Source: Phlebiopsis flavidoalba
Lineage: Eukaryota; Basidiomycota; Agaricomycetes; Polyporales; Phanerochaetaceae
Length of the DNA: 64,000 nt
Assembly (NCBI GenBank): GCA_035772785.1
Contig: JAOCPU010000081.1
Coordinates: 32,797 to 96,796 of the forward strand
Direction of reading: 5' to 3'
Below the pieces are notes generated by a model. It was not told where the DNA came from. It did no database searches and worked only from the letters and a program-made list of their open reading frames with translations. The position numbers were made by a program, and so were the translations under genes. Of this stretch, positions 24,701-37,528 are shown piece after piece (position 1 is the first letter of the stretch; the number at the start of each line of letters is the position of its first letter).

Positions 24701-25924
24701 TGCTGAGTTGACTCCAGAGGTCGCTACAGAATTGTGCGGGAGAACAAGGCTCTTCCGTTGCTACCAGGGTGAGGACAAAAGTTACAGTGTATAGGTGAGT
24801 GAGCGAGGACTGTAGTCGAATGGCCGGCAACTTCATATCAATAGCGAGAATGTATGTAGATCAACATGGATGCCATGATATGGCGTTATGGGCTACTAAT
24901 AGGCTAGGATAGCGAATGAAATTGCGTGCAATTATTACGATATCCGCATGTAAGGTGACGGTAACTCAAGACTGCAAGGGCCGAGTCCCGGCAATGATAG
25001 AGACAATACCAACCAAAAATGTAAGAGGATCTGTCTATCACTCGTGCGCCTTTCCATCTCGTTGATGCTGACGGTACCTTGCAGATAGCTTCAATTGCCA
25101 TCTTTCTATAGCGTGCTGGTTGCTTTCACGTAAGAAGAGAGAAATTCTGCAATTCGTTTGACGCCGCATCATAAACATAGCTAAGGCCGTGTGCGAAGCA
25201 CAACTTCTGACCAGAGACAGAAATGAGAATCAACGCGTATCTTTCGACCACACCCCGGACTGGTCTTGACAAGTAAATTTCGAAACGTAGGTGCTCAGGT
25301 AGATCTTGTAGCTATGGTACCTTCTGACAGATTGCCATCATTCTACAGACGTATTTCCATTTTTAAATGCTGAGATAAAGATCCCGCTGGTCTTGGTAAC
25401 TTTGGACTTTGCTTTATTTAGTTTGACGAATCCCATAGCATTCAACCTGACAAGCTTTCGAGTAGGATGCACATCGCACGGCATTAGTTAGTGACACAGA
25501 TGTTACACAGCTTTGCATGTGAGCATTCTGATCGAATTGAACTGGTCGCTCTGACACTGAGATAGAGCAGTCTTGTATTATGCATTACGTCTTGAATTGG
25601 AAACAGGTATGTGCAACATTGCTAGAAGCCTATTGCGCGTGTATACCCCTGGGCGACTTAACGCTGCTGTATATAAGGAGTTATATCCTCGCCGGTCGGA
25701 CCCAGTACGAACTAACACCCTGATGCATCCCGACAGTCTTTGCCTAAGCCACGCAACTCTGGAGTGAACTATCAAAACATTTGCAATGTCAACCAACGTT
25801 GTTGACACATATGCCTAGTACAGGGGTTTCTTTGAATATTGTTTTAGTGATCAGACGCCGATAGAGTCCTAATGTTTGGATTAGTTCAGTCCCGCAATCC
25901 TTTCTCTTTGCTGCTATTTGTGAG
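24700..25924. other. No gene recognised within unit B
   Basis: Short unrelated ORFs only. In unit A the interval between the F-box-tail fragment and the DUF6533 exon is about 0.9 kb; here it is about 1.3 kb, so some sequence was gained in B or lost from A. Confidence 0.3.
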
Positions 25925-27461
25925 TGCTCAGCGGCCTCCTTTAGTCTATGATATCGAGAGCAAAAAATTGAGAGCGTGAGACTATAATCATAGGTCTCTT
26001 ATTCTACGATTATGCCCTTACATTAGATGACGAATATGAGCATGTATGGCGGCGGCGCTTCTTCAAAGGCTCTATACTATTTTATATGAATCGTTTATAT
26101 TTGTATTGTCCTGGTAAGCTTTCGAAATATGCTGCGCATAATTTACTAAAGCTCGCATAGAACGTGGTAATACTTGTTGAGAGCTATTTTGGAAATGCGC
26201 GGCTCTGAGGTACGCTTGGACAATGATAATAATTGTGTGCGCACCTAGTAATCATCGCATACAGAGGTGAGAGAAGTCTCATTCGAAAGAATGCATACAT
26301 CAGCATACAGATTTCTCTCTAACCAGAGATGTAGCTGCAAATCCAACCGAATATATCGAGAAACAGCTGTAGGCATAACTCAAGGTATTTGCTGCAAGTA
26401 TGTCTCAAGATATGTTACTACAATATTCTCTCTGATACAGAAGCAAGTTGTTCTCTACTCGTCAGTTAGTTAGGGCATTGTTATAATAGGAATATTTGGG
26501 CTACTGCGCTTCTGTGCTCATAGGAGCAGCGTGTTTGTCTCTTTTCCTAGTATGTCGACAGCGCATAAATGACTTCAATGTGGCACAAAATTACTTACTT
26601 TGATAACAGGCAGTGTTTTGGCTTCAGAAGGCAGAGAGAACGCCCAGAATAATGCATGCGTACCAAAAATAACAAGGAATATGTATGTGAAACAACCTTT
26701 TCTCTAAGATAGAACCTCACCAGTATCTGACCTTAACAGTGCTCTAACGTAAGCTATAGGATTAAAGATGAGCTTCTGCGCTTGACTGACCGAAATATGA
26801 AACAGGTCTCGCTGCTCCATGGAAGCCCTGCTAGTGGTATGACGTTGTGACATTGTCTTTCTATTGGTGGTCAAGAGAACATATAACAGTATGGGCTATG
26901 CAAAGCGAAGTGGGAATGCTTCGCTAGCCTCGACAATATTCAAGGATGGTATGTGCCCAGTAGAAATACTGTTTACGGCTCTAGAATATTTACCATAACC
27001 TGACCACTCCAATTGCTTAGGGGTTGTTTACTTTGGGTACGCGCCCTTATTTAAAGCTATTTAAAGGCAGTGGGCAGATCAAATAGAGACGCTATCAACC
27101 GTATATAGCATCATCGCGTGTTCAAATTTTATTAACATCCTGTGTGCTATTATGTAAGGGTTCACTCTACATTTGTAGCAGTCGCGCATGCTAAATGATC
27201 ATGATTGAAAGGTACTCTCGGTGCGGTTTTGTCTCTCTCATCGACTCATTACGAGGTTTGAGACGGCAGTGTTGTATTCTTCATGATAGGAGACTTTCAG
27301 ACAGGTCTTCTCCGGTGTTCTCAATAGGTAAGATAGTCATTACTTTCAACCTGATGCGAGCGAACATATGTGCTCACATATCATCCGACAGCGTTTCAGT
27401 CGCTATGACTTCTAGGCTGATGCTTAACCTCTACCGCACGCTGACGAGGAAGAGGAAGTGA
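25925..27461 (+). pseudogene. DUF6533 multi-helix membrane protein, copy B (decayed)
   Basis: Paralogue of the gene at 19755-21430. The DUF6533 exon starts at 25994 after a CATAG acceptor and reads FYDYALTLDDEYEHVWRRRF, then FKGSILFYMNRLY. Later exons near 26815-26950 give AAPWKALLVYDVV (after one frame shift), a helix FLLVVKRTYN, and LASTIFKDG joined to VVYFG near 27022. A further helix, LSTVYSIIACSNFINILCAI, lies near 27090-27150, and the family C-terminal motif SRLMLNLYR at 27409-27435. The first exon cannot be placed. The exon order is preserved but the frame is broken several times. Confidence 0.65.
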
Positions 27462-27479
27462 TACCAATATGCACTACGA

Positions 27480-28374
27480 TAATAGTCCCCTCGACCGTTA
27501 TGAGTGCTTCGATGCTTTGAGGATTGATTGATCAAGGGTGATCGTAGCTGCGAACGACTACGGGGTTTGGACGAAGCAAGCCGGTACACAGACAGTAGCT
27601 ATATGAAGTCGAGGAACAATTTTGTCTCTGTAATTTATTAGCAGCTAACGTCGTCGAATTTACAGCCTGGCTGTAATATACCTGATGACGCTGCGACTGA
27701 CTCGTCATTTGACTGTTTGGGTCAATAAACATGAGAATCATCGAGCTGTGTTCGCCGATCGCGTCATCTGGCTGTTCCAGTGGGGATAAGAACAAGAATA
27801 TTGACGAGCGAAGAATCTCTAGGTAGCGCTATCTATGATCTGGTCTTACTGGTAATTAAGGGTTGTTATCCGCCCTAATAAACTAGATTGCTTATACAGA
27901 CGCCCAGATCAATATTGGCAGCTAATCAGAGTCAACAAGTCTACCACACAACTACCGCCGCCTCTTCGACGTTGGAGTAGCCGACGGCCACCACTTGGTC
28001 CACAGTCTGGCCCAGTCTTTGATCGTCATCAGCGACACGAAACATGTAACCCCTGTCGTCGCCGAGCACACGAGCTCCACACTGCCAACAAGGCGACCCA
28101 TCGCTGCAAGATATCTGATTTGGTTCCCGCGGCGCACGAATTTGTAGTGAGTTGGCTCGGAAGCGGAAGTCCTAGGGGCAGTCTAGACGGGTCTGGTCGG
28201 TATCAGCTGCCGTGCGCGAGCTTTTAATGCTCAAGGTCTGAGGTTCAATGCGGCGAGTCACCCCTTGACCTCTGTCTACCTCCACTCCCCCTCGTCCGCA
28301 CCGCACCCTGGTCCTTGTTGCGCCGGACACGGCGACATACACTCACAAGGACATTCAAGACAACATGGGTCGAG
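27480..28374. other. No gene recognised
   Basis: Two minus-strand ORFs (27532-27795 and 27952-28137) are open but show no known motif. The right part should contain the promoter or first exon of the F-box gene that follows. Confidence 0.3.
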
Positions 28375-29936
28375 AGAGATACTTGGAAGAGTACCTCGCA
28401 TTGTCACCTCAAAGACCTCCCCGTTGAGCTGGTCTGGTGCGGTCGTGTGGACGAGGTGACATCGATCGGCGACCTGCTGCGCCTGTCGCGTCGTGAACCA
28501 CACATTCTCTGCCTACGCCACCCCAAAGGCATTCGATACCTTTCACGTCGTCAATACGGAGGCCAGTGTCACGGCCAGAAGCTCTTAATGAGTTCCCCCC
28601 GGCTGGCCCATCTTGTGAGGCGTTTGGTTATACACTGTGAGGCAGGACTGGGGGGAAAACAAGTTGATGAACACCGGTACGTCGTGACGAGACCTTTTCT
28701 GGTCATCCACTCACAGCAGAACCAGTGGAAGAAGATGAAGAAGCAAAAGCAATTTCGCATGGCGTTCGCCTACAATATGTCGCGGCTTTATATGCTTCCG
28801 TCGCTCTCGAAAGAGGAAAAGGAGAGAACTAGCTCGAGCTGAACTTCTTCCCGGGTATGGTCTGGCAGACAGTCGAAAGCGCACAAGACGGCACGATTAC
28901 GATGTCACACCCTTCGAAATACTTCATGCTCCAGACCTTCATTATCCAGTCGTTACTGAATCCCCAGCCCGGATATTCTCCGCCTCTCCTCCGCTCTCTC
29001 GCTCTCAATAACCTCATACCCTTTCCCGCACCGCACGAAAGTACCAAGACACTATGTTTGAGTTCATCATGGCCAATCTTGACTCTTTCACACCCTCACA
29101 GCCCATGCGCTCCGTTTCAAGGGAAGACGCGGCGAAGACATGTGGTCCTGGTTCTGGAGCGAGATGGTCCCCGAAACGCTTCCTGGAACCAGCACAGAAA
29201 TCGCTGACCTCGCTCACGCTCTTCAGCGACCAGCCGATCGGGCAGTTCCCCACCGTGGACCTCTCGTGGCTCCGCTTCTCCCAGCTCACGACGCTCACGC
29301 TCGAACGGATTCACGTTCAACAGAGCAGCGCTTAAACACCGAGGACTTTGTCGTCTACCACGGGCGCACGTCTCAAGTCCCTCACCCTCGACCACTGTGC
29401 GCGATGCACATCGGCGGGAAGGAAGACACGCCGCTACGGTCCTGGGCAGGTCGTGTATCAGCGTTTCGCCGATCGATTGACGGGGCTGCTCGAGTTCAAG
29501 ACCCTGCGCCGTCACGGGAATGGGCCTGCACTGCAGGACGAGACAGCGGGGGAGGAAAGAAGAAACGAATCAAGATGCAGAGAGTAGGGCAAGAAACCCT
29601 ACGAAGAGGAGAAATCAGCTGGTAACGGCTATGATCATGCGCGAGACGGCATGGACTTCTACGGCTAAAAGGAACGTCAAGCTGTCTGCGGACGTGCTGC
29701 AGACGGACCGGGTCGCGCTACGGGACCTCTTGAGGAAGATCAATGGACGCAGGGACCTCGGAAAACAGGATGCTTGGGCCTCTCGCCTTGCCCGACCTTT
29801 TGGTTGCGGTCTGGAAAGCTGCGCGAGCATAAGACAAGGACATTACATATTCTTTATTGGACACTTTCATACCCCAAACACGTCTTTCTACATTCTATCA
29901 TTCCACACTAGCTCTCACATGCAATCATCTCTGTAG
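28375..29936 (+). CDS. F-box protein with leucine-rich-like C-terminus (frameshifted)
   Basis: F-box proteins bring substrates to SCF ubiquitin ligases. The F-box begins at about 28418 with DLPVELV, then DEVTSIGDLL, and continues, after shifts, as VNHTFSAYATPKAFDTFHVV. LMSSPRLAHLVRRLVIH follows near 28590. The C-terminal part has ordered leucine-rich segments: FFPGMVWQTVESAQDGTITM near 28850, YFMLQTFIIQSLLNPQPGYS near 28920, LTSLTLFSDQPIGQFPTVDL near 29205, and RFSQLTTLTLERIHV near 29275. It then gives SLTLDHCA near 29375 and KTLRRHGNG near 29500. Several one- or two-base shifts (near 28440, 29060, 29330) are required. The start is not defined. The end is set to the stop of the last frame and may be about 150 bases too far. 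The substrate is unknown. Confidence 0.7.
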
Positions 29937-30129
29937 CCAAGTATTTCATCGCCGTCCGATACATTTGTTCTGGCCATTTAGAAAAAAGTATTATAATTGA
30001 TTTACAATAAATTGTCCTTTTTAACGCTTAAATTGTCCCGATAAGCGAATAGCGCATATTGTCCGAAATTCAAAGTCCGATTTTTAGAGTATTCCCTGTC
30101 GCTGACACGAGTCAAGTCCAAAGATCTAG
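29937..30129. other. Convergent 3'-3' spacer
   Basis: AT-rich spacer between the plus-strand F-box gene and the stop of the minus-strand ABCC transporter 2. Confidence 0.5.
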
Positions 30130-33100
30130 TCAAAGGAGATAAACCTGCTCTACTGTCATGACATTAGCCGCCGCATAAAGTGTCTCCTTATCTGCGCTCT
30201 GATCGACCCCATGGCCCGGAACAGTCCATACTTTTTCTCCAGCAACGCCTGTGGTGTGGTCGAATTCGACAAGGCTGTCCGGCATCGAGTACCATAATAA
30301 ACACCAAATACTGCTGTGAGTACAATCGCTGGTGATGTGGCCTGTAGACTGAACGTATCGATCTTGTCATATGTCCATGATAGTCTGAGACGCGTAGTGA
30401 GCGACAGTGATTGAACCGTAACGTCGCTGCAGCTAAGTTTCTTGCTTCTGAGCGACTGCTGGATTACCGCGTCGGTCTCAGGGGTAATCGAATTTCTATC
30501 CACAAATCAGCACACCGCCAGACGTAACGCAGGAAGACAAACCAATAAGGCGGATTAGGTGCCGGCCTCGTCAAGAATCAAGCAGTTTGCTCTGTCTGAC
30601 ACGATCGCCCGGGCAAGCGCCACAATCTGCCTTTGCCCGAGGACAAGTTTTGGCGCCTCCCCCGGCGACCTTCGTGTCGAGTGTTATCCGCGCGTTCTCA
30701 TCGATTTGTTGTTGTAAAGAGAATAATCCGGCAGAGCGCAGCGCGTCGTTCAGCGTTGCGTCGTCGTATTCCGCAAAAGGGTCCAAGTTGTGACGACGTA
30801 GCGTGCCGCTCATGAGCTCGGGCTGTTGCCATGGATGAGCGGCAATGAATCAGATGCAAATAAGACGGGAACACACGCACTACTTGACGGAATGATAGTG
30901 ATGTGAGAGCGGAGCGCGTCGAGGGTTAGAGTATTTGTGGGTATGTTGTCGTATGTAACCAGACCCTCTGTCGGGATGCAGCGAAGCAACGCGAGAGTGA
31001 GGGTGGACTTCCCGGCACCGGGTGCGTCCAACTAGCACATAACAAATTCATAAGTTTGATTAAACGGTGGGCGGAGGGGTGGTATTTCTCGCCTACGCCA
31101 ACCCGCTCTCCGCTTTTTACATCAAAGGGTCAATTCTCGCAGGACTTTGGGCCCATCCTGAGAAACAGTCAGTCTATGGCATCTCGTCTTACGTCGTAGA
31201 AGCGTAACGCAACCTCTGTGTATGAGGCCGAGAGTCCCTTGACGTGAAGATTTCCACTAGAATGGCCAATGAGCAGGCGGCTTGTTTCCATCCTTCGGCT
31301 CTTGTTCAATCGCGATGTATTGTTGAAGCCGCTCCAAGCTAGCAGAGAAGTTGCATTAATACGAAGAATCACAGCTCAGCCTTCTCCGCTTACCTATTTG
31401 CGTTGACTACACAGGTCGCCGTAGTGTTAGACATAACAATATGCAAAGACGGTTTCAACACGCACCTTCAAAAGTTGTTGAGACCAATGTATAAAGTTCA
31501 TCACTTGGGTTGTGAAAGATACTACGGCAGGCATCGGTAAGCTTCGAAGCACGATTTGGGCACGATTCACTCACCGGCCATCGTCAAAACGAAACCAAAC
31601 GCCGGATGGGTTAATCGAGGTATTTCCGTAGACAAAATACACTGCGATTAAGCCAGCAAAGATTGCCGACAAAAAAACCGTTGAGGCGTGTGGCCACCCA
31701 TCTAGGATATGTCAAAACCGCGTTCAAGTCAAAAACATGTCCATGGTGCCGAACCTGTTGAGAGCCCAGAATACTCGCCCTGCCCGGGTATAGTCGTTTT
31801 TGATTTTCTTGAGAAGTTCTTCTCTAAAGGATTCTTGTGCTCCATATACGCACGAATGGATACTATCCGAGATCAGTGGCATCCTCTAGAGTAGGCAAAC
31901 GATTTCAACTCACCCAGCCCATGAACTGCGCCACCAAACATAGCGAGTACCGGGGCCTTACAATTTGACATTTCGCGCTTGACGGAAAGCTGAGCTTTGA
32001 TGTAGACCGTCCCGAGCCAGATACCCGGAGCAACTATCAGAAAGCGCCGGAGGCAGGAAAATCGGCGTGTAGACCACTACGGCGCCCAGCCTTGTGGTGA
32101 CCATGTTGATCGCAACTTCAACTGCGGAAGAAGTGAGTACATTAGATGCGGAGAGCGTTGATCACGTACCAAGGACTTTGAAAGACTGTGCCACCGGCCC
32201 ATCCGCTATGAGGGTGTTAGCACGAAGAAGAATCCAGGACTGGAATATGTACCTGCTTGAATATCTTGCGTACAGCGAGTGATTACTCTCGACGTAGGCG
32301 TGACGTCGAGCCATCTGTGAGGCATTCTATCAGGCGAACCGCCTTCATTCCACAGAGATCCAAACTCACCTGAACGTGCTGCCAATGACCGAAGACATAA
32401 GCTTGTTGTGCACAGTGCGAGCGGCGCGAAGTGATCCATAGGTGTAGATGACGGTCCTATAGACGTGCACGGGCGACGGACGCGAGAAATTATCACGCCA
32501 TATATGCCTAGGTAGCTTAAAAACGTTCAGCACGTATCGGGACCTCGGAATGAGGCAAGCTCACAAAAGTGACATGCACGCCAGAACGATCCTGAAGCCG
32601 GTACTGGTTGGCCCCAATAGCCAAGCCACCACAGTTCAAGCGTTATGCAAACTTCGTTCAGGCCCGCACCGCCGAGATACTGACACCAGAACGCCAGCGT
32701 TAGCACGACCCTTTTAGCAGCAAGGTTCCCTAAGAAAAGCATATCTAACAGGTCGATAGATGAGAGAAGACCTTGATTTAGCACGAGTGAAGTCAACGTA
32801 CAAGCTCCTTGCTGACATGGCCCCAGGGCAATCTCCTCCGCGATGACGAGCTGTGCCTTCCTTCAGCTCAGTCTCTGCAACGGGGGTGACTTCCGAGTCT
32901 GCGCTGGCTTCACTCTGATCAAGTGCCTCCAGCTGACTCGCGATCATTCGCTCTGCGTCCTCTGGGGTGACCTTGAATATCTCGTAAGCTGTACCATGAG
33001 CCTGTACTTCGCCGTGACCCATAGAGATGACATATTTGCGCCAAAGGTGAGACAAAGGCTACGCGATGTGTCTGCTTACACGTCAACCTGAATTTTAAGA

Positions 33101-36100
33101 TTAACTAAACTGGAAACATACCACTAGTATGACTGTGCGTCCTTTGAGGAGGTCTCCACCCAGGCACCTGGTGGGAATGACCACTGCGCAGTATGTACGT
33201 CCTGTAGGGTATGATGAATCATCTCAGAGCGGGGTGACGATTTACCTGCTACATACCAGAGCGGCTTAGAATCTATTGCATTGGCGTCGGCTTAGTGACG
33301 CGCGAAGGGTAAAGGAGAAAAGACTGACATCATCCAGAAGAAGTGTTTCCGCTGGTACGAGTAGTACAGCACGGGCAAGAGTGACACGAGCCTTGGAAAG
33401 AAGAGTTAGCTAACAAACTAACGAATTTAGTCAGCTCGTACCTTTTGACCATCCACTGGAGACAGAAGCCCATAAGACTCGGGACAATGAGAGGAGAGGA
33501 AAATTCATACCTGAGAGTTATTCCTTTCTCGCCAATTTGCGTGTTATCACCAGCATCAAACATGCGGAGATCCTCAGTCAGAGCGCATTGATATATGACT
33601 GGGAGGGAAACTATTTAAGATTTCTTAAGAGCCGATAGAATAGACTGCTACCTTTCTGATAGCGCTCCTCGTCGAAGGGCGAACCAAAGAGAATATTTTG
33701 CTATCAGCGTTTGTCGTTAACATCGACGCATACATCTCGGGAAAATTTAACGACGGACCTTAATCGTGTCACTCAAAACCCAGCTCTCCTGAGCCGCGTA
33801 CGCTACACCGCGCTATCTAGTGTAAATTCACCCAGGATTCGGGGCCCAGTGGCACAAAATGTCATCTCGCCTAGTAGAGCCATCAGAATTGACGTTTTGC
33901 CACACGCTGTCGGTCCATAAATCAGGTTCAAAGGCGCCTTGTGAAAGACAACGTCCTCTGTGATGCGCAAACGGAACGACTGCTCGGTGGAGCTCTGAGT
34001 GACATCGCGACCTGTCCAAGTGAACTCGGCCTTCCCGAATCCAATGTCATCGGGGTGCGATGTAGAAGGGACTGCGGTGTTGTCTGATGCTTTCTCGTTG
34101 AACGAGTCTAGGAGTTCCGTCTGCAGAATTGTGGGGTGAGCAGGGTGCTGGGCCGGTGTAGGAGAACGTACCTTCCACAGGAAATCGCTCAAACGCCCCA
34201 TAGAAACGTAAGCTTTCAATCACGTTAGAAATGGACCATGAAACAAGAGCGAACAGAAGACACACATGCAATGACGACAGGCAGGTGGTTCGAGCTCCAG
34301 TTGAGCTGGGACCGGATGGTAGTAAAGGCTAAGAGATGCGTAAGATTGACATATCACCCAGTCGTCGCGTTGACGTACCTGACAACGAAGAGAACACGAT
34401 AGACGCTATTCACCCCAAGTGAGTATGCATGAGAAAATGACAACATGTTGTGAGCTATACCCGTGAGATTTTGTTTCATGATAAGTGTCTGGAAGCTCAT
34501 TTGAGTTAAGGCTAATTGACCGAAGCAAATGGTACTCACATAGGTCGCATATGTTGCCACCATGTGCAAAGCGGTATAATGTAGCTAGAAAAGGCCACGT
34601 CGTATAAGTCGAGTGTTCAAGTATCGCCGAATTAAATTGAGCGCGTACTTCACGCTGTCGTTGATCAGCCCGTAGAGGCTTTTTTCCAGACCCTTTGAGT
34701 TCCTCTTCACGCTTGACGGAAAATATCATCTTGGCGCGCGCTTTTCCCATCCAAAGAGTTTGAATCATGCGGAGGACGTTCATGACTGACCAAAATCTTT
34801 TAGCCGAGAACGACACTACAGCCAGGATACCACGTACTCTCAGATGCCACCTGAACTCGACCATCCGTCTGCAAATTTGTGATCAGACACAAAGCCACTG
34901 AGCGAGCAGAAATAACTACACCTTCATCTTTTCTTTTTGGACGCTGACTCAAAACCCGCCACGCGCCTTGGTACAGGAAGAAGAACGATCATAACGGCCA
35001 GACCCACGAGGGAGCTGTGATTTATGATAAGCGATGGTTTCGATGTGACTTTCCCTTGTATCGATCACATGGCGACTTTACGCACCTCCAGCCCAGGATT
35101 GAGTACAAAAACCACATGGATAGGGCAACTTTGAATAGGAACTCCAAGAACTAGCGCAAACATTATTTCAACGTTGCAAATAGATCGATATAAAGCTGCA
35201 CATACCGAGGCTTTGGAAGTTTCGACCACCGCGGTGATGTTTGCTAAGTCGCTGGTCACCATGTTCATGATTTTGCCCACGAAGTTTCCGTCTGTTCCCG
35301 ACTTCGAGGTACCAGATGAACCGGCGTTGGTGTTGTCCCTCCTAAGACTCGGCTTTGACGCGGAGGCGAAGAGCGTGTGGTCGAATATCAACGCGGTAAG
35401 CAGACCTTCAACACGGATCAAGGATCGTGTCTGTTGGTGAGCTTGAGTCGGGAACTCCATTTAAAATATGGGGTGTGAAAAGTGGTGCGGCACGCGAGCA
35501 GAATAGGAATATTCTCTCCGCGCATTTAGTATCTCGGCCGACATGAGACGAGAAAGTGACCAGCAAGATCGCATACCCAGGGGCTTGATGACAGCGCGCC
35601 TTCTCCACGATGTTTCGAGGTAGGCTAACGGATGTGTCGTAAAGTGAAGAAATCGCAATCCGCGTCGGGTGGAATTCAGCAAACTCAACAGACTTAATAG
35701 ACGCCCGGTTCATACGCCGCGACCGGAATCCGTCGAGTTTCAAGAGTTGCCAACAATATGAACGTTTTGGAGTAATCTTTATGGATGGAAACGGATTTTC
35801 GCAGAATGACGTACCGAGAGGACAAGGAGTATCGTTTTTGGTTTGATGAGTGTTAATGGAACGCGGTACACACCTTCAATATCGCCCAAAGTCATATTCC
35901 CCGTATTGGCGTTGCCCACCGCCAAGTGGGTCCCAGTGTACCTTAGAATGGGATTACATAATGTGCGATCAATTCTTAATAGGGTGTTCATAGCCTTATA
36001 TTGTTGTGCTATCAGCATAGTGGTGCCTCGTCGTAGTCATAGCCAAAGGCTAGCCATTGTTGGTCGTTAGGGGTTGCCAGATGTGGCAAGACTGTAGGCC

Positions 36101-36960
36101 CGCCAGATCATAGGGTACAAAAATGTGAAAATAATGCGCGACATTATTGAAGCTGTTTGTTCATGTGGCTAGCGATAGCCGTTCCTGTCCTGTATTGCAA
36201 AGTCTGAGTAATTCGGCAGGTGCATAATAGTGATAATTGGCATTCATGAGTACCTCTGGATGAACCGGAACATATGGATACCGGCTCAAGGAGAGGCTCC
36301 AGCAAGCCCAGCGCCATGCCCGTCAGAAACCCGACCTTCACCCAAAGCAGTGATCTTCTTCGTCCACAGGCCCGAGAGTGACCGTCATCAAGGGCCAGAT
36401 ATCGCGGTATGCATAAGAACGCCAATATACAAACGTGACTAGCCCGATATAGGGGGCAACTATCCCGTGATGTACCGCGCATAAGATAGCTAGGTCTAGA
36501 CAATGCCATGCATTACTTGCAAGCAAATCTGTAATGTCCCCAGTAGTAAACCAGCACGCAAGGTTCCGCAAAAGGGAACACGTACCAAATATCCTGTAAG
36601 ATGAGTTATATCCAAAGCCGGTCCCATCCCCGGACTCCAGAGATGTGATCAGGAAAGACAGAGAATGTCGGCCTAGAGAACCCAACCGAGTTCCTTATGA
36701 AAAACAGGATTTTTAAACGCCACCAAGTTTAGTCACTGTAGGCCCTTGGACGCGTAAACCAAAACAAAAATAAACAACAAAAATCGGAGAGGCAGACGCG
36801 ACGCTCGCCGCTGTCAGGTCCCGAGAAGGAGCGTCCATGGTCTTCTGAGCCAGAAATGTAGAACAACGACAGAAGCACTCCCAAAAGTGCTACGTTTGCC
36901 ACGACCACATCTGAAGCGTGGAGATAGCTGGTTTTTTATTTTTTCATTTCACTATATCGT
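30130..36960 (-). CDS. ABCC-family full ABC transporter 2 (paralogue of transporter 1)
   Basis: Same architecture and conserved phrases as the gene at 2341-9093, on the opposite strand. TMD0: AYRDIWPLMTVTLGPVDEE near 36380-36440. TMD1: IRVEGLLTALIFDHTLFA near 35400 and HMVATYATY near 34560. NBD1: Walker A GPTACGKTS at 33893-33916 and GDNTQIGEKG near 33540. TMD2: RWLDVTPTSRVITRCTQDI near 32270-32330. NBD2: Walker A region 31007-31029, where one extra G turns GRTGAGKS into DAPGAGKS, then MSGTLRR near 30810 and a divergent signature LVLGQRQI near 30625-30648. The tail reads QALLEKKYGLFRAM and, after one shift, DQSADKETLYAAA with a stop at 30130-30132. The start is uncertain; an ATG near 36837 opens MDAPSRDLTAASV, and protein-like sequence also continues to about 37100. 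Function is assumed to be export, substrate unknown. Confidence 0.85.
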
Positions 36961-37528
36961 GTGACCTTTTCAGCCTTGCAGTCGAAGCAACAGTACGAAG
37001 GAACTTACACGTCATCAATGGAGACAGACAGCACACTTTGTGCTCCCCATACCAAAATCCCATGGTCGTGGAGAGACAGCAAGTCCAGTAACGCGTTGAG
37101 CCACGGCCTTAAGGGCCTGAAGTCAGGCGCCTGCACTTATCGTCGGGTCGTAGTTGTTAGCGCTACGTGTTGGGATGAACCCGCAGAAGGGCTCATATGC
37201 CCGGAAGTTGCATATGGTTCTCATGGTCCCTGAGGATGTGGCCGACCTGAAGCCCATTGAAGCCCGCGTGAGAGATGCGCACTGCCGCACACGGCGCATC
37301 CCGTGCGTAGCGACAACTGTAACGCAAGACGCAGGGGTCGCCCGCTTACATCATCCGCATGGGCTCAAACCGTGGTGGCGGACTGGGGCGCTTAACGCCA
37401 TGACCGACGAGGCCCGCGCCGGCCAGTGGCAGTTGGACGGTTGGACCTGGCCAGGGCGAAAAGAATAAAATCCTTGAATTTACAGAAGGATGAAGCAGGT
37501 AATAGATTATCACGTATACATGTCCATA
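36961..37528. other. Upstream region of ABCC transporter 2, possible first exon
   Basis: On the minus strand, 37010-37095 reads LLDLLSLHDHGILVWGAQ and continues SVLSVSIDDV, hydrophobic and open, ending at a GT. It could be the first TMD0 exon of ABCC transporter 2. The rest (37100-37500) is GC-rich with no recognised feature. Confidence 0.3.

Larger units (their letters stand above)
22340..27480. repeat. Segmental tandem duplication, unit B
   Basis: Second copy of the spartin-like / F-box-tail-like / DUF6533 block, same orientation as unit A. It is more decayed: its spartin copy lacks about 0.75 kb of the middle, while the interval between its F-box-tail fragment and its DUF6533 gene is longer than in unit A. 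Confidence 0.8.

Noticed and set aside
16439..27480. Transposon-driven duplication
   Set aside because: No reverse transcriptase, integrase, transposase, helitron protein, long terminal repeat or target-site duplication was recognised at the unit borders.
28180..28265. A tRNA-Lys-like string (CTTTTAA loop, GGTTCAATGC B-box-like)
   Set aside because: The T stem pairs at only about three of five positions and no acceptor stem could be formed; chance or a very old tRNA-derived relic.
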